From: Fimenecus sp045593555
GTDB taxonomy: Bacteria > Bacillota > Clostridia > Oscillospirales > Acutalibacteraceae
DNA: 30,215 nt
Assembly (NCBI GenBank): GCA_045593555.1
Contig: JAZNWU010000041.1
Location: 1 to 30,215, forward strand
Reading direction: 5' to 3'
Positions 15,180 through 24,212 of this stretch are shown here, piece by piece. How positions within the stretch are numbered: the stretch's first letter is position 1; each line of letters begins with the position of its first letter. The translations under genes were made by a program, and so were the position numbers. The notes below the pieces were generated by a model. That model worked only from the letters and a program-made list of their open reading frames with translations, had not been told where the DNA came from and ran no database searches.

Positions 15180-16391
15180 TTATTCCTTAATCATAAGTGA
15201 CTTAACGATTGCTGTCATTTCTTCTTCACCGTAGATTACAGGTACAGGGTAAAGTGGGTTACCTTCTTTAAGAGCACGTTCTACGATAATTGGAATATCC
15301 TTTTCCTGAATCTGTGCGAAGCCCTTTGGAATATTCATTCTTTCGTTCATAGCATAGATTTCAGCGATAAATGCCTTTGCCTTTGCTTCTTCGCTGTCGC
15401 CCTTGATGCCAACGATGTCAGCAAGCTTTGAAAGTGAGCCATAAACTGCACTACCATAGCTTTCAAGCATTACAGGAAGAATAACTGCATTTGCAAGACC
15501 GTGAGGGATACCATACTGACCGCCAAGGTTGTGAGCAACTGCGTGAACATAACCAACATAAGCTCGTGTAAATGCCATACCTGCATAGTAAGAAGCGAGG
15601 AGCATATTATTTCTTGCTTCAATGTTTTTACCGTCAGTATATGCTGTTTCAAGGTTCTGGAAAATCATTTTTGTTGCCTTTTCAGCGTATTGAGTTGTTG
15701 ATTTAACATTTGAATGACCGATATAAGCCTCAACAGCGTGGGTAAGAGCATCCATACCTGTTGTTGATGTGATGTGTGGTGGAAGACCAACTGTAAGTTC
15801 TGGGTCAAACACAGCAAAACGAGGACGAAGGAATGGGTCATTACAAGCATTCTTTTCGTGAGTTTTTGAGTTAGAAACAACTGCTGCAAGAGTACATTCT
15901 GAGCCTGTACCTGCAGTTGTAGGAACTGCGAAGAATGGTGGAAGTGGATGAAGAATTTTCATAAGACCACGCATTTTTTCAACAGGCTGATTTGGTTTAA
16001 CAACTCTTGCTGCTGCAATCTTTGCACAGTCCATTGGTGAACCGCCACCGAATGCGATAATACCCTGACATCCGTTCTGAAGATACATATTCTTTGCTTC
16101 TTCAATATTTTCAATTGTTGGGTTTGGCTGAGTTCCGTCATAAACAACATACTCAACGCCTGCCTTTTCCATTTCTTCATAAAGGCCGTTAAGAAGTCCA
16201 AGAGAAGTAAGACCCTTATCAGTTACGATAAGCACCTTTTTAAGTCCTCTTTCCTTAATAACCCCGGGAAGCTGACGGATACAGCCCGGACCTGTAAGCT
16301 TAACAGGTTCACCCCATGGCATAAAGCATTCAGCTATAAACATAACCTTCTGAAAAACTCTGCAATACGCTTTGTAAAATACGTTTGGCAT
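15180..16391 (-). CDS. Iron-containing alcohol dehydrogenase
   Basis: An NAD(P)-dependent group III dehydrogenase that interconverts an alcohol and an aldehyde, probably in fermentation. The 403-residue protein has GGGSPMDCAKIAA (nucleotide-binding), PTTAGTGSECT, and the metal ligands in GMDALTHAVEAY and HAVAHNLGGQYGIPHGLANA. About 30 extra N-terminal residues (YKAYCRVFQKVMFIAECFMPWGEP) precede the usual start of the family fold, as seen in some Clostridia members. I choose ATG at 16391, with AAAGGGA 10 bases upstream; an ATG at 16400 touches that site. Substrate (ethanol, butanol, propanediol) cannot be told. It lies about 60 bases after ribF on the same strand with no terminator between, so it may be read from the long operon. 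Confidence 0.93.
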   Translation of the reverse strand: MPNVFYKAYCRVFQKVMFIAECFMPWGEPVKLTGPGCIRQLPGVIKERGLKKVLIVTDKGLTSLGLLNGLYEEMEKAGVEYVVYDGTQPNPTIENIEEAKNMYLQNGCQGIIAFGGGSPMDCAKIAAARVVKPNQPVEKMRGLMKILHPLPPFFAVPTTAGTGSECTLAAVVSNSKTHEKNACNDPFLRPRFAVFDPELTVGLPPHITSTTGMDALTHAVEAYIGHSNVKSTTQYAEKATKMIFQNLETAYTDGKNIEARNNMLLASYYAGMAFTRAYVGYVHAVAHNLGGQYGIPHGLANAVILPVMLESYGSAVYGSLSKLADIVGIKGDSEEAKAKAFIAEIYAMNERMNIPKGFAQIQEKDIPIIVERALKEGNPLYPVPVIYGEEEMTAIVKSLMIKE

Positions 16392-16449
16392 AAATATCAT
16401 TCCCTTTCATTTTTATGTAATCCGATTATTCGGTCACACTGTTTTAATT

Positions 16450-17334
16450 TTAAACCATTTTATTGAATATTTCAATAGCAGATTTCGTATCTGCATCAAT
16501 TTGTGCTTTCAACTCGTCCTTTGAGTTGAATTTTTTTTCTTCACGGATAAAGTCAATAAGTTCAACCTTAATTTTCTGATAATAAAGGTCACCGTCAAAA
16601 CCTAAAATACAGGTTTCGGAAAGTACCTTGTCACCACCGATTGTCGGGTGACAACCGAAATTTGTAACTGACGGATAAATTTTTCCGTCAACCGTTGATT
16701 GTGAAGCATAAACACCGTGTTTAAGGTTAATAAACCCTGTGGGGAAATGCTGATTTATTGTTGGAAAACCAAAAATCTTTTTGCCGATTTTATTTCCCTC
16801 GACAACGAGAAAATCATAAGAAAATTTTCTTCCAAGCATCTCATTTGCAGTTTTTATATCACCTATGCTGAGTGCTTCACGAATTCTTGTGGCACTAATC
16901 ATTTCGCCTTTGTATTCAATACTCTGTGCCATCTTGTAAATTATACCATACTTTTCGCATAATTCACAGAGAATTTTACTGTTTCCGCCACCATCTTTGC
17001 CAAAAAGGAAATTTTCACCACAAACAACAGCACCGACATTATATTTTTTAATAAGAATATCACGCAAAAATTCTTCGGGAGAAAGATTTCGTATATCCTC
17101 AAAGCTTACATGTACAGGTAAAACACCGTTTTGTTTTGCAAAATCCTCTTTATCTTCACTTGTAATAAGCAGGGGAGGAGCAATTCCCTTAAGTATTGAT
17201 TGTGGATGAGCATCAAACATAAGCATAGCAGGGACAAAACCCTCAAATGCAAATGCTTTTGCTTCATTTAATACATTTAAATGACCCCTGTGCAACCCGT
17301 CAAAGGTGCCAAGTGCCAATGCAAGTTTATTCAT
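16450..17334 (-). CDS. ribF: Bifunctional riboflavin kinase / FAD synthetase
   Basis: Makes FMN and then FAD from riboflavin. The 294-residue protein has the N-terminal adenylyltransferase domain (LGTFDGLHRGHLNVL 8-22, VVCGENFLFGKDGGG, ISATRIREALSIGD) and the C-terminal kinase domain (about 165-290, with IFGFPTIN, HGVYAS, PSVTNFGCHPTI). Length fits the family. The start overlaps the truB stop by 4 bases (ATGA, 17331-17334), so translation is coupled. Position after truB is standard for Firmicutes. Confidence 0.97.
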   Translation of the reverse strand: MNKLALALGTFDGLHRGHLNVLNEAKAFAFEGFVPAMLMFDAHPQSILKGIAPPLLITSEDKEDFAKQNGVLPVHVSFEDIRNLSPEEFLRDILIKKYNVGAVVCGENFLFGKDGGGNSKILCELCEKYGIIYKMAQSIEYKGEMISATRIREALSIGDIKTANEMLGRKFSYDFLVVEGNKIGKKIFGFPTINQHFPTGFINLKHGVYASQSTVDGKIYPSVTNFGCHPTIGGDKVLSETCILGFDGDLYYQKIKVELIDFIREEKKFNSKDELKAQIDADTKSAIEIFNKMV

Positions 17335-18221
17335 TCTTCTACAAGCACCCTCCTAACATTCAGGTCGCCTTTTTCTGTAAGTATTTCTCCAAGTCCCAAA
17401 AGTTTTCTTTCAGGAGAATAGACACGATAAATTCCAACTCCATATTCACCGTGAAGTCTTTCGTAGCCTAATGCACCACCGTTATGAAAACGGTTAGCCT
17501 GAGGCTTTGTAACTGTTATTTCAGGATAACTCATAAGTGCCTTTTCGATTGAAGTAATAACACTTTCCGTTTTGTTTTCACTTACAAGCTTTTCAAGTTC
17601 CTCTAATGTAACTGCATTTTCAATAGAAAAGCCATTTGCCTCAGTACGACGAAGTTCTGTCATAACTGCACCACAGCCTAAATCTTTGCCCATATCATCG
17701 CAAAGTGAACGGATATATGTACCTGCTGAACAAGTCACATCCATTGAAAATTCAGTTCCGTTAAAATCATAGATTTCTAATTTCTCAATAGTGATTTCTC
17801 TTTGCTCACGCTCAATTTCAACGCCTTTTCGTGCCAAATCATAAAGGCGTTCACCGTCTTTTTTGATAGCCGAATACATAGGTGGTGTCTGTAAAATGTC
17901 ACCTTTATATTTTTCTGCAACAGAAAGTAACTGTTCGAGTGTAACATCAACAGGATTTTCTGTTAAAACTTCACCTGTAATATCAAGCGTGTCAGTTGTT
18001 ATACCTAATTTTACTCTTGCAGTATAACTTTTCTTATGTTCAGGCAAAAGTTCAATAAAACGGGTACAATGTCCCAACATAATAACAAGTACACCGGTAG
18101 CCATAGGGTCCAGTGTTCCTGTATGTCCTGCTTTTTTGACACCAAGAATTCGAGAGGCTCTTTTAACTGCCATAAAAGATGTCATATCACAGGGCTTGTC
18201 AAGACAAATTATGCCTGTCAT
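17331..18221 (-). CDS. truB: tRNA pseudouridine(55) synthase
   Basis: Converts U55 of tRNAs to pseudouridine in the T-loop. The 296-residue protein begins GIICLDKPCDMTSF and carries the catalytic motif AGHTGTLDPMATGVL with Asp38, then KSYTARVKLGITTDTLD, a CSAGTYIRSLCDDMG motif and a C-terminal PUA-like part (about 235-290). The start overlaps the stop of nrnA by one base (TAATG), so the pair is coupled. Confidence 0.97.
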   Translation of the reverse strand: MTGIICLDKPCDMTSFMAVKRASRILGVKKAGHTGTLDPMATGVLVIMLGHCTRFIELLPEHKKSYTARVKLGITTDTLDITGEVLTENPVDVTLEQLLSVAEKYKGDILQTPPMYSAIKKDGERLYDLARKGVEIEREQREITIEKLEIYDFNGTEFSMDVTCSAGTYIRSLCDDMGKDLGCGAVMTELRRTEANGFSIENAVTLEELEKLVSENKTESVITSIEKALMSYPEITVTKPQANRFHNGGALGYERLHGEYGVGIYRVYSPERKLLGLGEILTEKGDLNVRRVLVEE

Positions 18222-19168
18222 TAAAATTCCGCCTTTATTATTTCAAGTAATTTCGCTTTTGTTTCTTCGAGTGAACAGTCAAATTCGCAACCTGCTGCTG
18301 CATTATGACCGCCACCACCGAAATTCGCACAGATTTTTGCTGCATCGTAAGGCTCAACAGTACGCATAGATACCTTGAACTTACCGTCAGTCTGTTCACG
18401 GATTGTAACACCGATTTTAACGCCCTCAATTTTACGGGGAATAGATGCAATTCCGTCACATTCACCTGCATTTGAGCCACTTTTCTCAAACATATCCTGT
18501 GTGATTGTCATAATTGCACATTTTCCGTCAAAATGTGACTCAATAGATGCAACAGCCATCTGTTCAAGTTTTATATATGAAAGTGTTCTTGTTTCAAACA
18601 TAAGTCGGTTAATAAGTGTGTAATCAGCACCTTTTTCCATAACATCTGCTGCAATTCTGTGTACAGTAGGTGTTGTGTTTGAATACATAAAACAGCCTGT
18701 GTCAGTTGCAAGCCCTGTGTAAACACAGCTTGCAATTTCAGGTGTTATAGTGACACCTAACTGACAGATTACTTCATAAATTACAACTGCAGCAGCTGCT
18801 CTGTCTTCTAAAAGAAGGTTTTCAGCATACTCACGATTTGACATATGGTGGTCAATGCACAAAAACACATTTTCACCGTATTTTGCCTCGAATTCTTCAC
18901 CTAAAAGCTTTTTATCAGCAACATCAACTGCAACTATCTTGTCAAAAGTGATTTCGCTGTTATCAAGTTCATCCCAAAGATATGAAAATTTAGGGTGAAT
19001 TTCGTCACCACAACGAACCATTGACTTTTTACCCAACAAGTCAAGTGCTCTTTTAAGTGCAAATGCACTGCCGAGAGTGTCACCGTCAGGGTTGCGATGT
19101 GTAAGAATAAGATAATTATCGTATTCTTTTAAGAGTGACACGCACTCCATAACATCAATTCTTTTCAT
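18221..19168 (-). CDS. nrnA: DHH-family nanoRNase / pAp phosphatase
   Basis: Degrades very short RNAs and dephosphorylates pAp. The 315-residue protein has the DHH metal motifs: ILTHRNPDGDTLGSA (His24, Asp28, Asp30), VAVDVAD (Asp82), CIDHHMSN (DHH 106-108) and TGLATDTGCF, then the DHHA1 domain with GGGGHNAAAGC. Length fits NrnA. It overlaps rbfA by 4 bases. Its place between rbfA and truB is standard in Clostridia. The symbol follows the B. subtilis name; enzymatic detail is by homology only. Confidence 0.93.
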   Translation of the reverse strand: MKRIDVMECVSLLKEYDNYLILTHRNPDGDTLGSAFALKRALDLLGKKSMVRCGDEIHPKFSYLWDELDNSEITFDKIVAVDVADKKLLGEEFEAKYGENVFLCIDHHMSNREYAENLLLEDRAAAAVVIYEVICQLGVTITPEIASCVYTGLATDTGCFMYSNTTPTVHRIAADVMEKGADYTLINRLMFETRTLSYIKLEQMAVASIESHFDGKCAIMTITQDMFEKSGSNAGECDGIASIPRKIEGVKIGVTIREQTDGKFKVSMRTVEPYDAAKICANFGGGGHNAAAGCEFDCSLEETKAKLLEIIKAEF

Positions 19169-19539
19169 TCTACATCCTCATTATCGTCAGCATCAGTAAT
19201 AACTGTGCTTTCGATTTTCTTAAATATTTCCATACCGTGCTGAACGGAGTCGTCTGCAATAAATTTAAGTTCAGGAGTTTTTCTCAGGTGCAATTTACTG
19301 CCAACCTCTCGTCTGATAAGACCTGTTGCAGATGTAAGTCCCTTAACAGCCTCTTTAGCATCCTCAATGCCACTCATTGAGCTGACATAAACCTTTGCAT
19401 AAGACAAATCAGAACTTACATCAACACGAACAACTGTGAGAAACTTATCTCTCACTCGTGGGTCTTTTAATTCACGGATAATGGCAACAATTTCTCGTTT
19501 AATATCTTCCGATACTCTTCCTACTCTGTATCCTGCCAT
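19165..19539 (-). CDS. rbfA: 30S ribosome-binding factor A
   Basis: Late 30S assembly factor that binds near the 5' helix of 16S rRNA. The 124-residue KH-fold protein has YRVGRVSEDIKREIVAIIRELKDPRV at the start, SSDLSYAKVYVSSM in the middle and LHLRKTPELKFIADDSVQHG near the end. The C-terminal tail is acidic. The ATG overlaps the infB stop by one base and the stop overlaps nrnA by four, so it is coupled on both sides. Confidence 0.97.
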   Translation of the reverse strand: MAGYRVGRVSEDIKREIVAIIRELKDPRVRDKFLTVVRVDVSSDLSYAKVYVSSMSGIEDAKEAVKGLTSATGLIRREVGSKLHLRKTPELKFIADDSVQHGMEIFKKIESTVITDADDNEDVE

Positions 19540-21893
19540 TAGTCTCTGTATTCCTCCATAATGAATGCTTCAAAAATGTCGCCTTCCTTAACATCGTTGA
19601 ACTTGTTAAGACCGATACCACATTCGTAACCAGAAGCTACTTCCTTAACGTCATCTTTAAATCTCTTAAGTGATGCGATTGAGTCTTCAGCAATAACGAT
19701 ACCGTCACGAACAACACGAATCTGTGCATTTCTTGTAACCTTACCATTCTGAACGTAAGAACCTGCGATTGTACCTGCAGAAGAAAGCTTGAATACATTA
19801 CGAACTTCGATACGACCAAGTAATACTTCACGGAATTTAGGGGCTAACATACCCTTCATAGCATCTTCAATTTCTTCGATACAGTCATAAATGATTCTGT
19901 ACATTCTCATATCAACACCGTCACGCTCTGCGATTTCAGTAGCAACAGGGTCAGGACGAACATTGAAACCAACGATAATAGCGTTTGATGCATTTGCAAG
20001 CATAATATCTGATTCACTTACTGCACCAACACCACCGTGGATAACCTTAACCTGAACTTCTTCATTTGAAAGCTTTTCAAGATTCTGCTTAACTGCTTCA
20101 ACAGAACCCTGAACGTCAGCCTTAACGATAATGTTAAGAGTCTTGATTTTACCTGCATTGATTGATGAGAACAAGTTATCAAGAGTAACTTTCTGATACT
20201 GATTGAACTGTTCTTCTTTCTTTTCCTGCTTTCTCTTTTCAACGAGTTCACGAGCAAGTCTTTCGTCAGAAACTGCGTTGAACACATCACCTGACTGTGG
20301 AACTTCATCAAGACCCATGATTTCAACAGGAACTGATGGACCTGCCTCTTTAAGTGAACGATGCTTATCGTCAACCATAACACGAACACGACCAACTGCA
20401 GTACCTGCAACAACAATGTCACCTGAATGGAGTGTACCATTCTGAACAAGGAGTGTTGCAACAGGACCCTTACCCTTATCAAGACGAGCTTCAATAACGA
20501 TACCTTTAGCTGCTCTGTTAGGGTTAGCCTTGAGTTCTCTCATTTCAGCTGTAAGAAGAACATTTTCAAGAAGCTTGTCAATGTTCATATGTGTCTTTGC
20601 AGAAACAGGAACACAGATAATGTCGCCACCCCATTCTTCAGGAACAAGGCCATGTTCTGTGAGCTGCTGCATAATTTTATCAACTGTTGTGCCAGGTTTA
20701 TCCATCTTATTGATAGCAACGATAATGTCAACTTCTGCAGCTTTTGCATGGTTGATAGCCTCAATAGTCTGTGGCATGATACCGTCGTCAGCAGCAACAA
20801 CAAGAATTGCAACGTCAGTAGCCTGAGCACCACGAGCACGCATTGAAGTAAATGCAGCGTGACCGGGTGTGTCAAGGAATGTAATGTACTGACCGTTAAG
20901 GTTTACTCTGTAAGCACCGATGTGCTGAGTAATACCACCTGCTTCAGTAGCAGTAACATTTGTATTCTTAATAGCGTCAAGAAGTGATGTCTTACCGTGG
21001 TCAACGTGTCCCATAACAACTACAACTGGGTCACGAGTTACAAGATTTTCTTCATCATCTTCTGAGTCGTCAATAATTCTTTCTTCGATAGTTACAACAA
21101 CTTCACGGTTAACCTTTGCACCGAGTTCAGTTGCAACGATTTCTGCTGTATCATAGTCGATAACTTCGTTAACAGATGCCATCATACCGAGTGTGAAAAG
21201 CTTTTTGATAACTTCAGCAGCAGTCATCTTAAGACGGGATGCAAGTTCACCAACTGTGATTTCGTCACCAACAGTGATTACAGGTGGTTTCTTTGCTCTT
21301 TCTGCTGCAATTCTCTTGAGTCTTTCTGCTTCAGTTTCCTTTTTGCCACTTCTCATACCCTGCTTACGGTACTGCTGACTCTTTTGCTTAAGCTTCTGCT
21401 TTTTAACCATGTTGTCACTCTGGTGATGGTTTGCAGGAGCAATATTTTCATATTTTTCGTTATATTTTTCTGCGTCAAAAGAGTTTGCTCTTGTGTCAAT
21501 ATGACGCATTTCACCTTTAGTACGAGCCTGCATAGGCTTGTTCTGGTCTTTTTCCTTTTTCTTTGGCTGCTGGGTCTGCTGTGGAGCAGGTGCAGGAGCT
21601 TTTTCTTTTTTGCTTTCAGCAGGCTTTGTATCTTTCTTATCCTTTGCAGGAGCTTTTTCTTTCTTTGGCTCTGCCTTAGGCTTTTCCTGTGGAACAGAAT
21701 TAAAATATTCGTCAAAGCTCTTAACTGAGTTTTCCTTTGTGATTACATCAAAGATAAAATCGAGTTCTTTTTCATCAAGAGCAGTCTGAGATTTCTTTTC
21801 ACCCTCAAAATTCTGCGAAAGTTTTTCTATAATAAATTTACTTTGAATATCAAAGTCTTTAGCAACTTCGTGTACCTTGTACTTTTTAATCAT
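19539..21893 (-). CDS. infB: Translation initiation factor IF-2
   Basis: GTPase that brings fMet-tRNA to the 30S subunit and promotes subunit joining. The protein (784 residues from my chosen start) has an N-terminal winged domain (KYKVHEVAKDF), a Lys/Ala/Pro/Gln-rich linker (about 60-180), an IF2_N domain (about 205-255), the G domain with GHVDHGKT (295-302), DTPGHAAF and NKMD, and the beta-barrel domains II-IV. ATG at 21893 is preferred to ATG at 21899 because GGGAGG (complement of 21902-21907) then sits 8 bases away, not 2. It overlaps the end of the ylxQ gene by 8 bases. Confidence 0.98.
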   Translation of the reverse strand: MIKKYKVHEVAKDFDIQSKFIIEKLSQNFEGEKKSQTALDEKELDFIFDVITKENSVKSFDEYFNSVPQEKPKAEPKKEKAPAKDKKDTKPAESKKEKAPAPAPQQTQQPKKKEKDQNKPMQARTKGEMRHIDTRANSFDAEKYNEKYENIAPANHHQSDNMVKKQKLKQKSQQYRKQGMRSGKKETEAERLKRIAAERAKKPPVITVGDEITVGELASRLKMTAAEVIKKLFTLGMMASVNEVIDYDTAEIVATELGAKVNREVVVTIEERIIDDSEDDEENLVTRDPVVVVMGHVDHGKTSLLDAIKNTNVTATEAGGITQHIGAYRVNLNGQYITFLDTPGHAAFTSMRARGAQATDVAILVVAADDGIMPQTIEAINHAKAAEVDIIVAINKMDKPGTTVDKIMQQLTEHGLVPEEWGGDIICVPVSAKTHMNIDKLLENVLLTAEMRELKANPNRAAKGIVIEARLDKGKGPVATLLVQNGTLHSGDIVVAGTAVGRVRVMVDDKHRSLKEAGPSVPVEIMGLDEVPQSGDVFNAVSDERLARELVEKRKQEKKEEQFNQYQKVTLDNLFSSINAGKIKTLNIIVKADVQGSVEAVKQNLEKLSNEEVQVKVIHGGVGAVSESDIMLANASNAIIVGFNVRPDPVATEIAERDGVDMRMYRIIYDCIEEIEDAMKGMLAPKFREVLLGRIEVRNVFKLSSAGTIAGSYVQNGKVTRNAQIRVVRDGIVIAEDSIASLKRFKDDVKEVASGYECGIGLNKFNDVKEGDIFEAFIMEEYRD

Positions 21894-22212
21894 TCTCATA
21901 ACCTCCCGTTATAATAGTACTGACCTTTTCTGCAAATCCGTAGTCGTCAATTGAAATAACACCTGCACGAGCATTTATGCACAGTGAAAGTTCTTTCATA
22001 TTGAATGAAACATCTACATATTTTATATTTCTGTTATCATAGGAACATTCGTCTTTCATTTCATTTTTAAGTCTGTCAGAAGTATCACAGCAGGTAATCA
22101 CCAATTTTGCTTTTCGCTTTTTGATTGATGTTACCACAGCATCATGTCCCAAGGACATTTTTCCTGCCTTACGGCACAGACCTAAAATACCTCTTAAGTT
22201 ATCCGATATCAT
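21886..22212 (-). CDS. ylxQ: L7Ae-family ribosomal-like protein YlxQ
   Basis: A 108-residue L7Ae/L30e/S12e-fold RNA-binding protein, presumed to bind kink-turn RNA. It has LRGILGLCRKAGKMSLGHDAVVTSIKKRKAKLVITCCDTSDRLK-type family sequence (about 4-50) and a C-terminal AGVISIDDYGFAEKV. The ATG at 22212 overlaps the ylxR end by 14 bases. The best Shine-Dalgarno (GGAGGA, complement of 22227-22232) is 14 bases upstream, rather far; the only other in-frame start (22242) has none and adds ten non-family residues. Position between ylxR and infB is standard. Note that this is not a core ribosomal protein. Confidence 0.88.
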   Translation of the reverse strand: MISDNLRGILGLCRKAGKMSLGHDAVVTSIKKRKAKLVITCCDTSDRLKNEMKDECSYDNRNIKYVDVSFNMKELSLCINARAGVISIDDYGFAEKVSTIITGGYEND

Positions 22213-22474
22213 CTTTTTTGATTTGTTCCTCCAAACTGTCATAAACGTGGTCAGGAATCGTCATTTCAAAAGTTCTGTCGATTCTGCGTGATTTTCTTGC
22301 TTTACGGAGACATTCAATGTTGTTGCAGATGTAAGCTCCTCTGCCGGATTTTTTTCCTGTAAGGTCAAGACTGATTTCATCTTCAGGACTCTTAACGACT
22401 CTGATAAGCTGATTTTTTGGCTTTTGCTCATTACAACCATTACATCTTCGCATTGGAATTTTTTTCTGCTTCAT
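22199..22474 (-). CDS. rnpM: YlxR / RnpM (DUF448) RNA-binding protein
   Basis: A 91-residue basic protein of the DUF448 family. Recent B. subtilis work describes YlxR as a modulator of RNase P and proposes the name RnpM (established elsewhere, not visible here). Family marks: PMRRCNGCNEQKPKNQLIRVV (7-27) and SGRGAYICNNIECLRKA (43-59). The Cys pairs (C11, C14 and C50, C55) are present. It lies 36 bases after nusA and overlaps ylxQ by 14. Confidence 0.93.
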   Translation of the reverse strand: MKQKKIPMRRCNGCNEQKPKNQLIRVVKSPEDEISLDLTGKKSGRGAYICNNIECLRKARKSRRIDRTFEMTIPDHVYDSLEEQIKKDDIG

Positions 22475-22510
22475 ATTTAATATCTCCTTTCAAAAAGCTT
22501 TTACTCTTAA

Positions 22511-23560
22511 TTATCCCTCGTAAAAACCACTTTCAGGCTTGATGTCGATTTTCCAACCTGTAAGCTTTGCTGCAAGCTTTGCATTCAAGCCCTTGTTACC
22601 GATTGCAAGAGATAACTGGTGGTCCGGTACTGTTACCTGACAAGTTTTTGCGTTAGCATCAATGATTTCAACATTAAGTACATTTGCAGGAGCAAGAGCA
22701 GCTGCAACAAATTCAGCAGGGTCTTCGCTGTATTTTACAATGTCAATCTTTTCTCCGCCGAGAACTTCAACAATGTTGTTTACACGAGCACCACGCTGAC
22801 CGATACATGAACCGATTGGGTCAACATTTTCATCTGTACTGCTTACAGCCATCTTTGTTCGGACACCTGCTTCACGGGAAACAGAGTGAATTGCAACGAT
22901 ACCGTCATAAATTTCAGGAACCTCCTGTTCAAAGAGTCTTCTTACAAGACCTGAATGAGTTCTTGAAATCATAATACTTGGGCCTCTTGTTGTTTCTTTG
23001 ACATCGCTGATGTAAACCTTGATAAGCTGTCCTTCTGTGAATGTTTCACCGGGAACCTGTTCACCCTTAGGAAGAACTGCTGTACCTTTGCCGATTTCAA
23101 GAGTAACATTACCTGTAACAGGGTCAATTCTGCTTACCTTTGCAGTAACAAGGTCTTTTGTCTTTGACTGGAAGTCCTTGATTACCTGACCTCTTTCTGC
23201 GTCCTTGATACCCTGACGGATAACGTGCTTTGCTGTCTGTGCAGCAATTCTGCCGAACTGCATTGTGTCAAGGTCGATTTCAAGCATTTCACCGACTTTG
23301 GCATCTGCTCTGTATTCTTTTGCATCTTCAACGAGAATGTCAGTATCTTCATCCATAATCTCGTCAACAATGTTGAGATTGAGGAAAACTCTGATTTCAT
23401 ACTTTTCAGGGTTGATTGTACAAGCTACAACTTCTTTGTTGTTATAGTCTTTTCTTGCAGCCTTAACGATTGCTTCACTGATTTTTTCGTAAAGGTAATC
23501 TGCCTGAATACCTTTTTCCTTTTCCATCAAAGCGACTGCTTCAAAAAATTCTTTATTCAT
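22511..23560 (-). CDS. nusA: Transcription termination/antitermination factor NusA
   Basis: Binds RNA polymerase and nascent RNA and modulates pausing, termination and antitermination. The 349-residue protein has the N-terminal polymerase-binding domain (about 1-130), the S1 domain (about 135-200, with GPSIMISRTHSGLV after it), KH1 (IGSCIGQRGARVNNIVEVLGGEKIDIV) and KH2 (LSLAIGNKGLNAKLAAKLTGWKIDI). It lacks the C-terminal acidic repeats of E. coli NusA, as is normal in Firmicutes. GGAGG precedes the ATG. It follows rimP by 22 bases. Confidence 0.98.
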   Translation of the reverse strand: MNKEFFEAVALMEKEKGIQADYLYEKISEAIVKAARKDYNNKEVVACTINPEKYEIRVFLNLNIVDEIMDEDTDILVEDAKEYRADAKVGEMLEIDLDTMQFGRIAAQTAKHVIRQGIKDAERGQVIKDFQSKTKDLVTAKVSRIDPVTGNVTLEIGKGTAVLPKGEQVPGETFTEGQLIKVYISDVKETTRGPSIMISRTHSGLVRRLFEQEVPEIYDGIVAIHSVSREAGVRTKMAVSSTDENVDPIGSCIGQRGARVNNIVEVLGGEKIDIVKYSEDPAEFVAAALAPANVLNVEIIDANAKTCQVTVPDHQLSLAIGNKGLNAKLAAKLTGWKIDIKPESGFYEG

Positions 23561-23582
23561 TTTCTATAAAACCTCCAATATA

Positions 23583-24062
23583 TTAGTCAATGCTTCCGAT
23601 TCCTTCGAAATCGTCTGCTTTAATCCAAGATGCTTCCTTTTTTAATATGTTCATTTCAGTTTCTTCATCAATAGCAATTGTAACGCTGTCGTTATCATAG
23701 TCTATAAGAATACCTTTATATTCTCTTTTGCCTTCAAAAGCCTTGATAAGTCTGACCTGAATTTTTTCACCTAAATAACATTCAAAATGAAAGTCACGGC
23801 AAAGTTCACGTTCGATACCGGGGGACTGTACCTGAAGATTATAAGCTTGCTCAATAGGGTCAGCTTCATCTAAAGGACCGTCAATAGCGTGGTGCATATC
23901 AACACAGTCGTCAATACTCACACCATCTTCCTTATCGATTGTAATTCGAAGATACCATCTGGCACCTTCCTTAACGAATTTAACATCCCATAAAATGAGA
24001 CCTAATTCTTCTGCAATGGGCTTCGCAATATCCCATACCACTGAGGCAGTGTTCTTTTTCAT
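23583..24062 (-). CDS. rimP: Ribosome maturation factor RimP
   Basis: 30S assembly factor. The 159-residue protein has VVWDIAKPIAEELGLILWDVKFVKEGARWYLRITIDKEDGVSIDDC at the start, the VQSPGIERELCRDFHF motif and a C-terminal SH3-like part. It heads the long operon with GGAGG 4-5 bases before the ATG. The leader of about 95 bases contains a strong hairpin (24115-24138). Confidence 0.97.
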   Translation of the reverse strand: MKKNTASVVWDIAKPIAEELGLILWDVKFVKEGARWYLRITIDKEDGVSIDDCVDMHHAIDGPLDEADPIEQAYNLQVQSPGIERELCRDFHFECYLGEKIQVRLIKAFEGKREYKGILIDYDNDSVTIAIDEETEMNILKKEASWIKADDFEGIGSID

Positions 24063-24114
24063 AAAACCTCCAAAAATATTAAATTGTCATTTTAAAATTA
24101 CCCGTATAAATTCA

Positions 24115-24138
24115 AGAGAGCGGGTCGCCCCACTCTCT
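24115..24138 (-). ncRNA. GNRA-capped hairpin in the rimP operon leader
   Basis: In the minus-strand transcript two 10-base arms pair fully (nine Watson-Crick pairs and one G-U) around a GCGA tetraloop, a GNRA type. It begins about 20 bases after the predicted transcription start and ends about 52 before the rimP ATG. No T tract follows, so it is not a simple terminator. It could be a stabilising element or a protein-binding site. Annotated as an RNA structure, not a separate gene. Confidence 0.6.
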
Positions 24139-24165
24139 AAACTTACGAATATTCTTACATTGCAC

Positions 24166-24194
24166 ATAATACCATATAATATACAAAAAATCAA
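24166..24194 (-). promoter_or_regulatory. Sigma-A promoter of the rimP-nusA-infB operon
   Basis: On the minus strand TTGATT (complement of 24189-24194), exactly 17 bases, TATTAT (complement of 24166-24171). Start near 24158. It overlaps the 3' flank of the upstream Xre gene closely but not its coding part. Confidence 0.8.
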
Positions 24195-24212
24195 GCATTT
24201 TTTGGAAATTGG

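Noticed and set aside
16422..16433. CCGATTATTCGG as operator or terminator before the alcohol dehydrogenase
   Set aside because: Only 4-bp arms and no second site or T tract; too weak to call.
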